A DNA stretch of 46,466 nt. Origin: an uncultured Clostridia bacterium (GTDB lineage Bacteria > Bacillota > Clostridia > UBA1381). The stretch is taken from NCBI GenBank assembly GCA_947626135.1, contig CANQQZ010000016.1, forward strand, positions 1-46,466, written 5' to 3'. The position numbers and the translations under genes are program-made. Shown here piece after piece: positions 34,140-43,528 of the stretch (within the stretch, counting starts at the first letter, position 1; the number at the start of each line of letters is the position of its first letter). Under the pieces are notes generated by a model, which was not told where the DNA came from, did not search any database, and saw only the letters and a list, made by a program, of their open reading frames with translations.

Positions 34140-34853
34140 TTAAACGGTAATTCCTCCGTCAACCGATAAAATTTGTCCGGTGATAAAATCAGCGTCATCG
34201 GATAATAAAAACGCTGCCGCCTTTGCCACCTCCTTAGGTTTTCCCGCGCGCAAAAGCGGCGTCTGCGCCGTCAATTCACTGCGCGCTTCGTCGTCGAGAG
34301 CAGCATTCATTTCAGTTTCTATAAATCCCGGAGCAATACAGTTAACGTTTATTCCCGATGGTCCCAATTCCTTTGCCATAGCCTTTGTAAATCCTATAAC
34401 GGCGGCTTTTGAAGCACTGTAGCAAGCCTCGCAGCTCGCTCCGGTAAGTCCCCACATGGAGGAAATATTTAAAATTTTTCCGCTGTGCTTTTTTATCATA
34501 TCCGGCAGTACGGCACGTGTAACAAGATAAACCGATTTCATATTAACCTTGAAAATATCGTCATAATCCTCCTCGGATGTATCCTGTAAAAGACTTATTT
34601 TAGATATTCCGGCATTGTTTACAAGAGCGTCCGCTCCGCCGTACTTTCTTATTTCGGAAATCATTTTTTCCACCGCTCCGGCGTCCGAAGCATCACACTT
34701 TAAAGGTATTCCTCCCGTTTCTTCAGCGAGATTAAGAGCCTCTTTTTCGCTTTTATTATAATTTATAAAAACTCTGTATCCTCTTTCGGAAAGCTCGCGC
34801 GCTACAGCCGCTCCTATTCCGCGCGACGCGCCGGTTATAAGCACATTTTTCAT
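34140..34853 (-). CDS. fabG: SDR-family oxidoreductase, FabG-like
   Basis: A 237-aa short-chain dehydrogenase closest to 3-oxoacyl-ACP reductase. It has the NADP loop TGASRGIGAAV, NNAG, the catalytic Ser in NISSMWG, YSASK with the Tyr/Lys pair, and a C-terminal SVDGG. The true substrate may differ, because there is no other fatty-acid gene nearby. The ATG overlaps the ppk1 stop by 4 bp, coupling it to polyphosphate genes. Confidence 0.85.
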   Translation of the reverse strand: MKNVLITGASRGIGAAVARELSERGYRVFINYNKSEKEALNLAEETGGIPLKCDASDAGAVEKMISEIRKYGGADALVNNAGISKISLLQDTSEEDYDDIFKVNMKSVYLVTRAVLPDMIKKHSGKILNISSMWGLTGASCEACYSASKAAVIGFTKAMAKELGPSGINVNCIAPGFIETEMNAALDDEARSELTAQTPLLRAGKPKEVAKAAAFLLSDDADFITGQILSVDGGITV

Positions 34854-36973
34854 TCGCTGTCACCGTCCGGTTTCATTTTTGGTATAAATATTTTTTTATA
34901 ATCGTCTTTATTTTCTATTTTTCCTCTGTTAACAGCCTCAAGCATTGCCGTTTCCTGACAATCCACCGGCAGCTTTCCGCGTCTGTCGGGTTTTTTATAC
35001 TCGCCGTTTATTTGAATATGCGCGCGCATATTATCCTCAAGCTGCGTTTTTAATACTCCCTTGATTTGTTCCTTAAGCTTCTCATCATCAATGGGAAACA
35101 TTATTTCAACGCGTTTGTTAAGATTACGCTGCATCCAGTCGGCGCTTGCGCAATATATATTTTCTCTGCCGCCGCCGTAAAAATAATAAATTCTCGTATG
35201 CTCAAGATATCGCCCGACAATGGAACGTACCGTTATATTTTCGGATAACCCATCCACACCCGCGCGCAGCGCGCATATTCCGCGGACTATTAAATCAATT
35301 TTGACTCCCGCTCCGGACGCTTTATACAAAAGAGATATTATTCCGGGATCTACGAGCGAGTTCATTTTAGCTATAATACGCGCTTCCTTTCCGTTCAGCG
35401 CATTGTAAATTTCACGCTCTATAAGCTCCTCCGTGCGTTTTCTCAGCCACAGCGGAGCCAAAATAAGCTTATTCCAGCGCGGCGGTTCCGAAAATCCGGA
35501 AAGCATATTAAAGAATGCCCCGCTGTCCTCTCCTATCGGCTTGGAACATGTTAAAATTCCCATATCGGTATAAAAATTCGCTGTGATATCATTGTAGTTT
35601 CCCGTTCCCAAATGAACATATCTGCGTATACCGTCGTCCTCGCGGCGCACAACCTCGGTGATTTTTGAATGAGTTTTAAGACCGAGCAATCCGTAAATAA
35701 CGTGGCAGCCGGCGTTTTCAAGCTTACGCGCCCATATTATATTGTTTTCCTCGTCAAAACGCGCTTTTAATTCCACCAAAACGGTAACCTGTTTACCGTT
35801 TTCCGCCGCCTCAGATAACGCTGCTATAATCGGCGACGATGAAGAAACTCTGTAAAGCGTTTGCTTAATCGCTAAAACCCTCTCATCCTTCGCGGATTTT
35901 TTTATCCAGTCGACTATCGAGGAAAAGCTGTCATACGGATGATAAAAAAGAATATCGCCTCTTTTTATTTCCTCAAAAATATCATCGCAGTTTTTTAGTC
36001 TCGGAACGATCTGAGGCTTATACGGCTTATATTTTAAATCCTCAAATCCTTTAAGAGAATATATTTTATTCAAAACTGTCAGATCTATCGGACCGCTTAT
36101 CTTATATATATCCTCCTTTGAAACATCAAGCTCCTTTTTTAAAAATCTGAGCAGATTTTTATCTATATCCGACTTAACCTCAAGTCTTATAACGCCGCTT
36201 CTTTCACGCTCCTTAAGATTTTTTTCTATTTCAAGCAGTAAATCGTCTCCCTCGTCCTCCTCTATAGGTATATCCGCATCGCGCATTACTCTGTACGCAT
36301 ACGAACAAAGCACATCAAAGCCTATAAAAAGCTCCGAAATAAACATTTCTATAACATCCTCGAGCATTATAAAGCTGCGTATATTGTTTTCGGAGGGCAA
36401 TTCCACAATTCTGCTGAAAATGGACGGCACCTGAACAGTCGCAAACGACGGCTCGCCCTTATCCTTTTTTATAAACGCGCATATATTCAAGGTTTTATTA
36501 TGTATAAGAGGAAACGGACGCGAAGAATCTACCGCCATAGGCGTTAAAACGGGATAAATTTCCTCTTTAAAATAATCATATAAAAATGAAATCTGATTTT
36601 TATCAAGCTCCTCCTTTTTTAAAATATATATACCATGCTTTTTCAAACCCGGAACAATAGCATGAGAATAAACGCTGTATTGTTCCTCTACCATATGATG
36701 AGTTTTTTCGGATATTTTTCTGAGCTGCTCCTCGGGAGTAAATCCCGCGGGATCCTTTATTTTTTTATATTCGGAATCAGCCATGCTCTTCAGCGAAGCC
36801 ACTCTTACCATAAAAAATTCATCAAGATTGGAGCATGTTATGGCAAGAAATTTAAGTCTCTCAAAAAAAGGATTTTTATTGTCACGCGCCTCATCAAGAC
36901 AGCGTAAATCAAAATCGAGCCATGATAACTCACGATTTATAAAATTTTCGCTTTTATTAAAATTTTCAGCCAT
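34850..36973 (-). CDS. ppk1: polyphosphate kinase 1
   Basis: Makes inorganic polyphosphate from ATP. The 707-aa protein has the four-domain layout: the N domain opens FINRELSWLDFDLRCLDEA, and the PLD-like catalytic half contains YVHLGTGNYND, where the His is the phosphorylated residue. Length is typical. GAAGGAG precedes the ATG. It starts 4 bp after ppx, so synthesis and breakdown enzymes share a transcript. Confidence 0.96.
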   Translation of the reverse strand: MAENFNKSENFINRELSWLDFDLRCLDEARDNKNPFFERLKFLAITCSNLDEFFMVRVASLKSMADSEYKKIKDPAGFTPEEQLRKISEKTHHMVEEQYSVYSHAIVPGLKKHGIYILKKEELDKNQISFLYDYFKEEIYPVLTPMAVDSSRPFPLIHNKTLNICAFIKKDKGEPSFATVQVPSIFSRIVELPSENNIRSFIMLEDVIEMFISELFIGFDVLCSYAYRVMRDADIPIEEDEGDDLLLEIEKNLKERERSGVIRLEVKSDIDKNLLRFLKKELDVSKEDIYKISGPIDLTVLNKIYSLKGFEDLKYKPYKPQIVPRLKNCDDIFEEIKRGDILFYHPYDSFSSIVDWIKKSAKDERVLAIKQTLYRVSSSSPIIAALSEAAENGKQVTVLVELKARFDEENNIIWARKLENAGCHVIYGLLGLKTHSKITEVVRREDDGIRRYVHLGTGNYNDITANFYTDMGILTCSKPIGEDSGAFFNMLSGFSEPPRWNKLILAPLWLRKRTEELIEREIYNALNGKEARIIAKMNSLVDPGIISLLYKASGAGVKIDLIVRGICALRAGVDGLSENITVRSIVGRYLEHTRIYYFYGGGRENIYCASADWMQRNLNKRVEIMFPIDDEKLKEQIKGVLKTQLEDNMRAHIQINGEYKKPDRRGKLPVDCQETAMLEAVNRGKIENKDDYKKIFIPKMKPDGDSE

Positions 36974-36977
36974 TTTT

Positions 36978-38486
36978 TTATCTCCTTCTCATTACCTTAA
37001 GCACGGCTGTAATACCGAAAACATCTTCAAATATTTTCTTTGCCTCTTCAAATCCGCGTTTTTCAAATATAATATCGCTTTTTGTCTGAGCCGTTATCAA
37101 AAGCTCATTATTTTTTAAAGCGGCTGAAACCGAAATAATTTTTCCATTTCTCTCTATGTCGAGCGCCTTTGCAAGAGACAAAATCGACGATAGCTTTGAA
37201 GCTAAAAGTCTCCTGCGCTTGGTAAGAGGCAAAACGGTATCACCGACCGACACTATTTCTGTTATTATATCCATATCGTTTTTTGACAGACCTATAAGAG
37301 GCGAAGCCTTTACGATTCCTTCCGAATATTTTCTGTAATTTTTAAGGCTTATATATTTTCCCGTATCTATAAAAATCGCCGATACCCTAAGCAGCATAAA
37401 ATCATGCTTTGATAAATTATAACGTTTTGAAAGAGCTTTAAAAATCTGCTCCGAAAATTCCGTTGTTTTTTCTATATGCTCTTTATCCGCGTTATATTTT
37501 TGAGCGCAGTACATGGCGCTTGACAAAATATCGTTCCTGAACAAATGCTTTGTATGTGTATAGCCGTTTTTTTCAACATATTCCACACAAATACCATCGG
37601 TAAGATCTATTTCCGGCATAACTATTTTTATATTTTTCTTATTTATAAAGGAACGGAAAATCAATACGGTCGATAAAATCTGTTCAGCCTCTCCGTAGGG
37701 TATTCCGAATTTATAGGATATATCGTCAAAGCTCATATTTAAAAGAGCTTTATATGCTTCCTCAAAGCTGTCGTAATTAAGTAAATCGTCCTCCTTTATT
37801 TTACATAATCTGCGTATATTAGGAATATGATTACCGAAAAAAACGGCGTATTCATATTTATTTTCAAACGAAAAATATTTTTTGAGTCTGTCTATCTCAA
37901 GCTCTATATATTTTGATATAAGATTATTAAAATCAGTATTCTCTCTTTTAAGCTCCGAAAGCTCCTCTATCATGCGCAGAGAACCCATAGATATATTCTG
38001 TGAAAATTTCAGTTCGCTGTCTCTGTAATATGAAATCTGAACCGAGCCGGATGAAACATCCACCAAAACAGCGCTCTTTTCTATTATATCGTCAAAATAT
38101 CCCGTTTTTAAGGCTATAGCCTTATTATGAAGAAAACGTTCCTCTTCATTTGACAAAATAGATACCTTTAATCCGGTTCTTATATTAATCTGCTCTATTA
38201 TATACTCGCTGTTAACAGCCTCTCTTATAGCCGTAGTCGCATAACAGGTATAATCATCAACAGAATATTCCTTCATTATCCTTATAAATTTTTCAAGGCA
38301 TGAGCATATTTTATCCACATTTTCGTAACTTATTTTACCTATCGTATATGTTTCCTTGCCTATGGGCAAATCATACTTTATATCGTCAATAACGGAAATT
38401 ATTTTGCTTTTCGATACCTCGGCGATTTTCATCGCTGTGCGGGTAGCTCCCAGCTCTATGGCGGCAAATATCTTATATTTGGGCAT
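36978..38486 (-). CDS. ppx: Ppx/GppA-family exopolyphosphatase
   Basis: A 502-aa protein with an N-terminal ASKHA-fold phosphatase domain (ELGATRTAMKIAE near the start, YATTAIREAVN, NEEERF, VDVSSGSVQISY) and a C-terminal HD-like helical domain (about 310-500; SKHDFMLLRVSAIFIDTGKY). The family degrades polyphosphate or pppGpp. The N-terminal Gly-Ala-Thr replaces the more common Gly-Ser-Asn/Thr phosphate loop. GGGGAGG precedes the ATG. It is AT-rich and heads the ppx-ppk1-fabG operon, divergent from dnaA. Confidence 0.9.
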   Translation of the reverse strand: MPKYKIFAAIELGATRTAMKIAEVSKSKIISVIDDIKYDLPIGKETYTIGKISYENVDKICSCLEKFIRIMKEYSVDDYTCYATTAIREAVNSEYIIEQINIRTGLKVSILSNEEERFLHNKAIALKTGYFDDIIEKSAVLVDVSSGSVQISYYRDSELKFSQNISMGSLRMIEELSELKRENTDFNNLISKYIELEIDRLKKYFSFENKYEYAVFFGNHIPNIRRLCKIKEDDLLNYDSFEEAYKALLNMSFDDISYKFGIPYGEAEQILSTVLIFRSFINKKNIKIVMPEIDLTDGICVEYVEKNGYTHTKHLFRNDILSSAMYCAQKYNADKEHIEKTTEFSEQIFKALSKRYNLSKHDFMLLRVSAIFIDTGKYISLKNYRKYSEGIVKASPLIGLSKNDMDIITEIVSVGDTVLPLTKRRRLLASKLSSILSLAKALDIERNGKIISVSAALKNNELLITAQTKSDIIFEKRGFEEAKKIFEDVFGITAVLKVMRRR

Positions 38487-38509
38487 ACGTACACCTCCCC
38501 ATATTATTA

Positions 38510-38538
38510 ATTATATAAAATAAACCTAAAAAATTCAA
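38510..38538 (-). promoter_or_regulatory. promoter of ppx-ppk1-fabG
   Basis: The minus strand shows TTGAAT (38533-38538), a 17-bp spacer and a perfect TATAAT (38510-38515), about 25 bp before the ppx start. Confidence 0.75.
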
Positions 38539-38621
38539 TAGTTTTTGTACATATTTTACAATCTTTTAATAATTTTTATATATAATGTAAAATATTTATA
38601 AAAATATGACGTTAAAACATC

Positions 38622-38650
38622 TTGATTATTCTGTCAAAATTTGATATTAT
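38622..38650 (+). promoter_or_regulatory. probable promoter of dnaA
   Basis: TTGATT (38622-38627), a 17-bp spacer and TATTAT (38645-38650) lie about 60 bp before the dnaA start. The region is very AT-rich, so this is a moderate call. I see no DnaA box in 38514-38711. Confidence 0.5.
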
Positions 38651-38711
38651 ATTATATATGTTTTAATTTAACAAAATAATGGAAAAAATTATTTTGAAGG
38701 GAGGTTATATC

Positions 38712-40046
38712 ATGGACGCGGGCACCATATGGGAAAAGGTACTTGAGATTCTTAAAAACATGCTCGATTCAAGCGTAGGCTACAAGGTATACATAGAATC
38801 GGCTATACCTATTAAAAATGATGGGCAAAGCTTTACCATATCGGTACCTATAAGCATAAGCAAAAATATGATCATACATCGTTATAAAAACGCTATTGAA
38901 GCAGCTATTGAACGCGTAACGGGAAAAAGCCTTTCTTTAAATGTTATAGTTTCCGATATAAGCTCCGCTCCGAAGCCTAATGAGATTATCCCGGAAATTA
39001 AAGAAAATTCAATAATAACCGAAAATTCCGTGAATCCCGCTTACACGTTCGACAGCTTCGTCATGGGTTCACCAAATGAATATATAACGGCGGCTGCCAT
39101 GAGTATAGCCGAAAAGCCCGGCTACAGCTTTAATCCGTTTGTAATACATGGAAAAAGCGGTCTGGGAAAAACACATCTTATGCATGCGATAGGAAATAAA
39201 ATAAAAGAGCTTTATCCTCACTATAATATATTGTACGCCACAGCGGAAACATTTACAAACGATTTTATAGACGCGGTCAAAAACGGAAAAACAATAGAAT
39301 TCAAGAAAAAATACCGCTCTGAGGATGTTCTTTTAATAGACGATATACAATTTATACAGAATAAGGACAGCACTCAGGAGGAATTTTTTCATACCTTTAA
39401 CGCTCTTTATTCATCCAACAGACAAATCGTGGTAACCTCAGACAGACGTCCGACCGACCTTAAAAAGCTTGAGGAAAGATTAAGAACAAGACTTATGCAG
39501 GGACTTACGGATGAGCTGTCGGTCCCGAGCTACGAAACAAGAGTAGCCATACTGAAGAAAAAAGCAGAATTTCATAACATATATATTTCGGAGGATGTTT
39601 TATCTTATGTGGCTGAGCAAATAACATCCAATATACGCGAGCTTGAAGGAGCTCTTATAAAAATAATTTCAATGTCGCAAATAAAAATGAAAAAAATAAC
39701 AATGGATTTTGCAAAGGAAACTTTAAAATCCATTATGCCGGAAAACGGAATTATAAAAATTACTCCCGAAATAATTATAGAAAAGGTTTCCTCATTTTAT
39801 AATATATCAAAGGAGGATCTTACAGGAAAGGTAAGAACAAAAAATTTTGCTCTGCCCAGACAGGTAGCTATGTATCTGTGCCATAAGCTTACAAAAAACA
39901 ACTTTGTATCAATAGGCGCCATTTTCGGAAATAAGGACAGAACAACAGTTATGCATAACGTAAGAAAAATAGAAAAGGAGATAGAATTTAACGAGGATCT
40001 TAAATCAGATATAAATTATATTATAAACGATTTGGAATCCGTGTAA
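38712..40046 (+). CDS. dnaA: chromosomal replication initiator DnaA
   Basis: AAA+ initiator that binds DnaA boxes and melts the origin. The 444-aa protein has domain I (1-80), a short linker, the AAA+ core with Walker A GKSGLGKT (147-154) and Walker B LLIDDIQF (D210/D211), and DNA-binding domain IV at the C-terminus. Domain IV has PRQVAMYLCHKLTKNNF and GNKDRTTVMHN. The usual GRDHTTV signature reads NKDRTTV: Arg410 replaces a base-contacting His. I chose the ATG at 38712, with GGGAGG upstream, over the in-frame ATG at 38679, which lacks a ribosome binding site. Confidence 0.96.
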   Translation: MDAGTIWEKVLEILKNMLDSSVGYKVYIESAIPIKNDGQSFTISVPISISKNMIIHRYKNAIEAAIERVTGKSLSLNVIVSDISSAPKPNEIIPEIKENSIITENSVNPAYTFDSFVMGSPNEYITAAAMSIAEKPGYSFNPFVIHGKSGLGKTHLMHAIGNKIKELYPHYNILYATAETFTNDFIDAVKNGKTIEFKKKYRSEDVLLIDDIQFIQNKDSTQEEFFHTFNALYSSNRQIVVTSDRRPTDLKKLEERLRTRLMQGLTDELSVPSYETRVAILKKKAEFHNIYISEDVLSYVAEQITSNIRELEGALIKIISMSQIKMKKITMDFAKETLKSIMPENGIIKITPEIIIEKVSSFYNISKEDLTGKVRTKNFALPRQVAMYLCHKLTKNNFVSIGAIFGNKDRTTVMHNVRKIEKEIEFNEDLKSDINYIINDLESV

Positions 40047-40313
40047 AAAAGGTTGATAAAATATGGATAAGGTGTTAATAAATAAATAAAACATTTTTTT
40101 CCATAATATTACAGTGGATAAATATGTATTTTTACACATCTTTTCCACACACCGAAATGAATAAAAAATCCTTTATAAAAAAGGAAAAAAAGACTTATCA
40201 ATCAAATCAACCTCTCTATTACTTCTTCTTCTAAAATATATTATATATATATAACGAACCAGTTAAAATAAAAATGTTAATAAATAAAAAGAAAGAAAAG
40301 GGGATATATAACA
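40047..40313. other. probable replication origin (oriC) between dnaA and dnaN
   Basis: This 267-bp AT-rich gap has three matches to TTATCCACA with one mismatch each: TTATCCATA (40062-40070, minus), TTATCCACT (40113-40121, minus) and TTTTCCACA (40141-40149, plus). TTTTACACA, with two mismatches, overlaps 40130-40138. A nearly pure A/T tract at 40233-40256 could be the unwinding element. Gene orientation diverges around this locus. A perfect TTATCCACA also occurs at 38311-38319 inside ppx. Origin function is inferred. Confidence 0.65.
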
Positions 40314-41450
40314 ATGAAAATAGTATGCGATAAATCACAGCTTCTCGATATAATAAACACCGTTCAGCGCTCAATCGCTTCCAAGAGCACCATGCCCATA
40401 CTTGAATGTATAAAAATCGATACATCCGGAGACGGATTTGTTACCGTAACGGGAACAAACCTTGATTTATACATCGAATATAACGCTGAATTTGAAGTTT
40501 TCGAGGGCGGATCGATAGCTCTCGAATCAAAAATGTTCGGCGAGATTGTACGCCGTCTGCCTGACGGAAAGGTTAACGTGACGGTAAATCCTCAAAATAA
40601 TATAACAAAAATTCAAAACGGCGTCTCTGAATTTAATATCCAGGGATTAAGCGCGAATGAGTATCCGTCGGTGCCTGTTCTTGATGAAAAATTCAGGTTT
40701 AAGTTAAGTCAGAATGTATTAAAAAATCTTATAAGAAAAACGATTCCTTTTGTATCGTTAAACGAGGGAAAAAGACCTGTTCTTACCGGCGCTTTGTTTG
40801 AGATTAAAAACAACGTATTAAATGTCGTGGCTTCGGACGGACACAGACTCGCGGCGGTGAAGGAGGAATTAAATGAAAATGTTGAGGATAATAAATTTGT
40901 TATTCCCGGAAATACTCTCCGTGAGCTTTTGAAAATATTAAAGGATGACGATGAGGCTATGGTAGATATTATAGTTTCTGACAGAAATGTTTTGTTTGAT
41001 TTTAAAAATTTTCAGGTTTATACGCGTCTGCTCGACGGAGATTTCTTAAAATACGACGCTATTTTATCGGCTGTGAATACGATCGAGGCGGAGGTGGACA
41101 AGGCTGCTATAACAAGCAGTCTCGAGAGAGCTCTTTTGCTTATAAACGATGATATTTCGGCAAAATCCGAAAATAAGGTTCCGGTGCGCTTTTCGATAGG
41201 ATTTGATAAGATAGACGTAAGCTGTGTTACCGGAAAGGGACAGGTTTCCGACAGCGTGGGAGCGAGGGTCGAGGGAGAAAATCTTGTTATAGGCTTTAAC
41301 TGCCGTTTTCTTCTCGATGCTTTTGCCGTATGTGACAATGATGTTATAAAAATGGAATTTTCTTCGCCGAGAAGCGGATGCTTTATAAGGGATATGAGCG
41401 GAAAAAATTCATACATTTATATGATTCTGCCTGTTCGTCTTTATAATTGA
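40314..41450 (+). CDS. dnaN: DNA polymerase III beta subunit (sliding clamp)
   Basis: Forms the dimeric ring that tethers polymerase III to DNA. The 378 aa match the family, with three clamp domains and conserved phrases PILECIKI, SDGHRLAAVKEE and the C-terminal YMILPVRL that forms part of the peptide-binding pocket. GGGG precedes the ATG by about 8 nt. It follows dnaA across the probable origin, as in most Bacillota. Confidence 0.97.
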   Translation: MKIVCDKSQLLDIINTVQRSIASKSTMPILECIKIDTSGDGFVTVTGTNLDLYIEYNAEFEVFEGGSIALESKMFGEIVRRLPDGKVNVTVNPQNNITKIQNGVSEFNIQGLSANEYPSVPVLDEKFRFKLSQNVLKNLIRKTIPFVSLNEGKRPVLTGALFEIKNNVLNVVASDGHRLAAVKEELNENVEDNKFVIPGNTLRELLKILKDDDEAMVDIIVSDRNVLFDFKNFQVYTRLLDGDFLKYDAILSAVNTIEAEVDKAAITSSLERALLLINDDISAKSENKVPVRFSIGFDKIDVSCVTGKGQVSDSVGARVEGENLVIGFNCRFLLDAFAVCDNDVIKMEFSSPRSGCFIRDMSGKNSYIYMILPVRLYN

Positions 41451-41460
41451 GGAGAATGAA

Positions 41461-42081
41461 ATGAAAATTGAAAGACTTACAAATTATTATACAGATGAAA
41501 ACACGTATATCGTATATGAAAATGATGGAGCTGTTGTAATAGACCCCGGAAACGAGGCTGAAAAAATTATTAAAGCGGCGTCTGATTTAAAATTAAAAAT
41601 AGAATATATTTTTATAACTCACTGCCACTATGACCATATAGAATTTTTGGAGGAACTCAGAAAAATAACCGGAGCTCCGCTTGTGAGCGGAGATAAGGGA
41701 GCCGTAAATATAGGAGATTCGAACATTAATTTATCGTTCCAGGGTCTGGGACATGAAATTTTTGCCGAAAAAAGCGAAATAATTATGTCAGACGGAGAAG
41801 TAAAAAATTTCTGCGGCATTGATTTTAAATGTATTTATACTCCGGGTCATACAAGCTGCGGCGTTTGTTATTTGGCTGAAAATAATCTTTTTGCCGGAGA
41901 TACTCTTTTTTTAAGAAGTATAGGCAGAACGGATATGCCTACCGGCAGCGCGGATGAGCTTGTTAAAAGTATAAAAACGAAGCTGTATACTCTTGACGAT
42001 GATGTTAAGATTTACAGCGGTCACGGAAATTCGACAACGATAGGTTATGAGAAAAAATATAATTTTTTTGTAAAGGGTTAA
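41461..42081 (+). CDS. metallo-beta-lactamase-fold hydrolase (glyoxalase II-like)
   Basis: A 206-aa hydrolase with the metal motif THCHYDH (about 57-63), a second His in YTPGHTSCG, the bridging Asp in FAGDTLF and a final His in YSGHGNST. This is the pattern of the small glyoxalase II-like/YcbL group; the substrate is unknown. GAGGAG precedes the ATG, 10 bp after dnaN, so it is probably in the dnaN operon. Confidence 0.93.
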   Translation: MKIERLTNYYTDENTYIVYENDGAVVIDPGNEAEKIIKAASDLKLKIEYIFITHCHYDHIEFLEELRKITGAPLVSGDKGAVNIGDSNINLSFQGLGHEIFAEKSEIIMSDGEVKNFCGIDFKCIYTPGHTSCGVCYLAENNLFAGDTLFLRSIGRTDMPTGSADELVKSIKTKLYTLDDDVKIYSGHGNSTTIGYEKKYNFFVKG

Positions 42082-42085
42082 AAAA

Positions 42086-43528
42086 ATGATTATCGTTCAG
42101 AACGGTCTCAATAATGAAAGGGGCTTGAAAACATTTATTAATATGTTTTTTAAAACGGATGAGGACTTATCCGTTTTTTCAAATTTCGATTATTCGAATA
42201 AAAAAATAAATGTTTATACGGTAATTTATTTCAGAAATAAAAAATATACCGAAGATTATTATCTTGATTTTGATATTTCCGGAAAATCGGAAAAGATAAT
42301 AAATAAGGTATTTAAAGCGGCGTGTGCAAATTCGTTTGTTCATGCGGCAATGAAAATAAATAAGGTTAATCTGCCGTGGGGCTCGATGTGCGGAATACGT
42401 CCGGCAAAAAATGTAAGAGAAATGTCGGAGGATGGTTTAAACGGAGAACAAATAAAATATATGTTTGAAAAAATATATGAGGTGGATCCTGAAAAAACCA
42501 GGCTCGCAATGACGGTAGCCAAAAATGAAAAGGATATTTTAAAAAGAACGGGAAAAAAATCGGTAGGAATTTATATAGGAATACCCTTTTGTCCGACCAG
42601 ATGTCTTTATTGTTCGTTTGTTTCGACTGATATGAAATTCAGCGCAAAATATATGGATGATTTTTGTGATAAGCTGGTTTTGGAAATAAAGAAAACTGCG
42701 GAAATTATAGAAAAGCTCGGAGCTTACGTGGAAAGCATATATATAGGCGGAGGAACTCCCACTGCGCTCGATAATGAAAATCTTGAAAAGATTTTAAAGG
42801 GAATTAATGATTTTTTTGATTTAAAAAATTTAAAGGAATTATCTTTAGAGGCAGGGCGTGCGGATACCATAACGGAAAAAAAGCTGAATACGGCAAAGAA
42901 ATACGGAGTTACGAGAATAAGTATAAATCCTCAGACAATGAACGATAAAACCCTTAAAAAGGTCGGAAGGGATCATACGTCGGGAGATGTAGAAAAGTGG
43001 TTTTCAGAAGCGAGAAAAATAGGATTTAAAAATATAAATATGGATTTGATAGCAGGGCTTCCAGATGAGAGCTTTGACGATTTTAAATACAGCCTCGACG
43101 AGGTCCTTAAATTAAATCCCGATGATATAACGATTCATACTATGTGCGTAAAGCGCGGAGCAAGATTAAAAAATACGGAAATTGAGTTTACCGAAAGTGA
43201 AATTATGAATAAAATGCTTTCCTATGCTCAAGGAAAAATATCCGAAACGGGAAGAGTTCCGTATTATATGTACCGTCAGAAAAATATGGTGGGAAATCTG
43301 GAAAATGTCGGTTATGCTTATCCGGATAAAATGTGTTCATACAATATAAACATAATGGAGGAAAGGCAGAGTATAATAGCTCTCGGCGGCGGAGGCAGCA
43401 CTAAAATTGTCACAGATGATAATATTACAAGGATTTATAATTATAAGGAGCCTAAGGAGTATATTGAAAAGTTTGAAGATATTTTAAAGCGCAAGGATGA
43501 AATTTTGAAATTAAAGGGGGCTGTGTGA
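42086..43528 (+). CDS. hemZ: radical SAM coproporphyrinogen dehydrogenase HemZ
   Basis: A 480-aa radical SAM protein of the HemN/HemZ group. The [4Fe-4S]/SAM motif is C169-PTR-C173-LY-C176, followed by SF, with GGGTPT downstream. The ~160-residue N-terminal extension (MCGIRPAKNVREM) is characteristic of HemZ. Its role in haem synthesis is by homology; there is no other haem gene here, so another substrate is possible. It begins 4 bp after the hydrolase gene, with only a weak AAGGG site, suggesting coupled translation. Confidence 0.9.
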   Translation: MIIVQNGLNNERGLKTFINMFFKTDEDLSVFSNFDYSNKKINVYTVIYFRNKKYTEDYYLDFDISGKSEKIINKVFKAACANSFVHAAMKINKVNLPWGSMCGIRPAKNVREMSEDGLNGEQIKYMFEKIYEVDPEKTRLAMTVAKNEKDILKRTGKKSVGIYIGIPFCPTRCLYCSFVSTDMKFSAKYMDDFCDKLVLEIKKTAEIIEKLGAYVESIYIGGGTPTALDNENLEKILKGINDFFDLKNLKELSLEAGRADTITEKKLNTAKKYGVTRISINPQTMNDKTLKKVGRDHTSGDVEKWFSEARKIGFKNINMDLIAGLPDESFDDFKYSLDEVLKLNPDDITIHTMCVKRGARLKNTEIEFTESEIMNKMLSYAQGKISETGRVPYYMYRQKNMVGNLENVGYAYPDKMCSYNINIMEERQSIIALGGGGSTKIVTDDNITRIYNYKEPKEYIEKFEDILKRKDEILKLKGAV

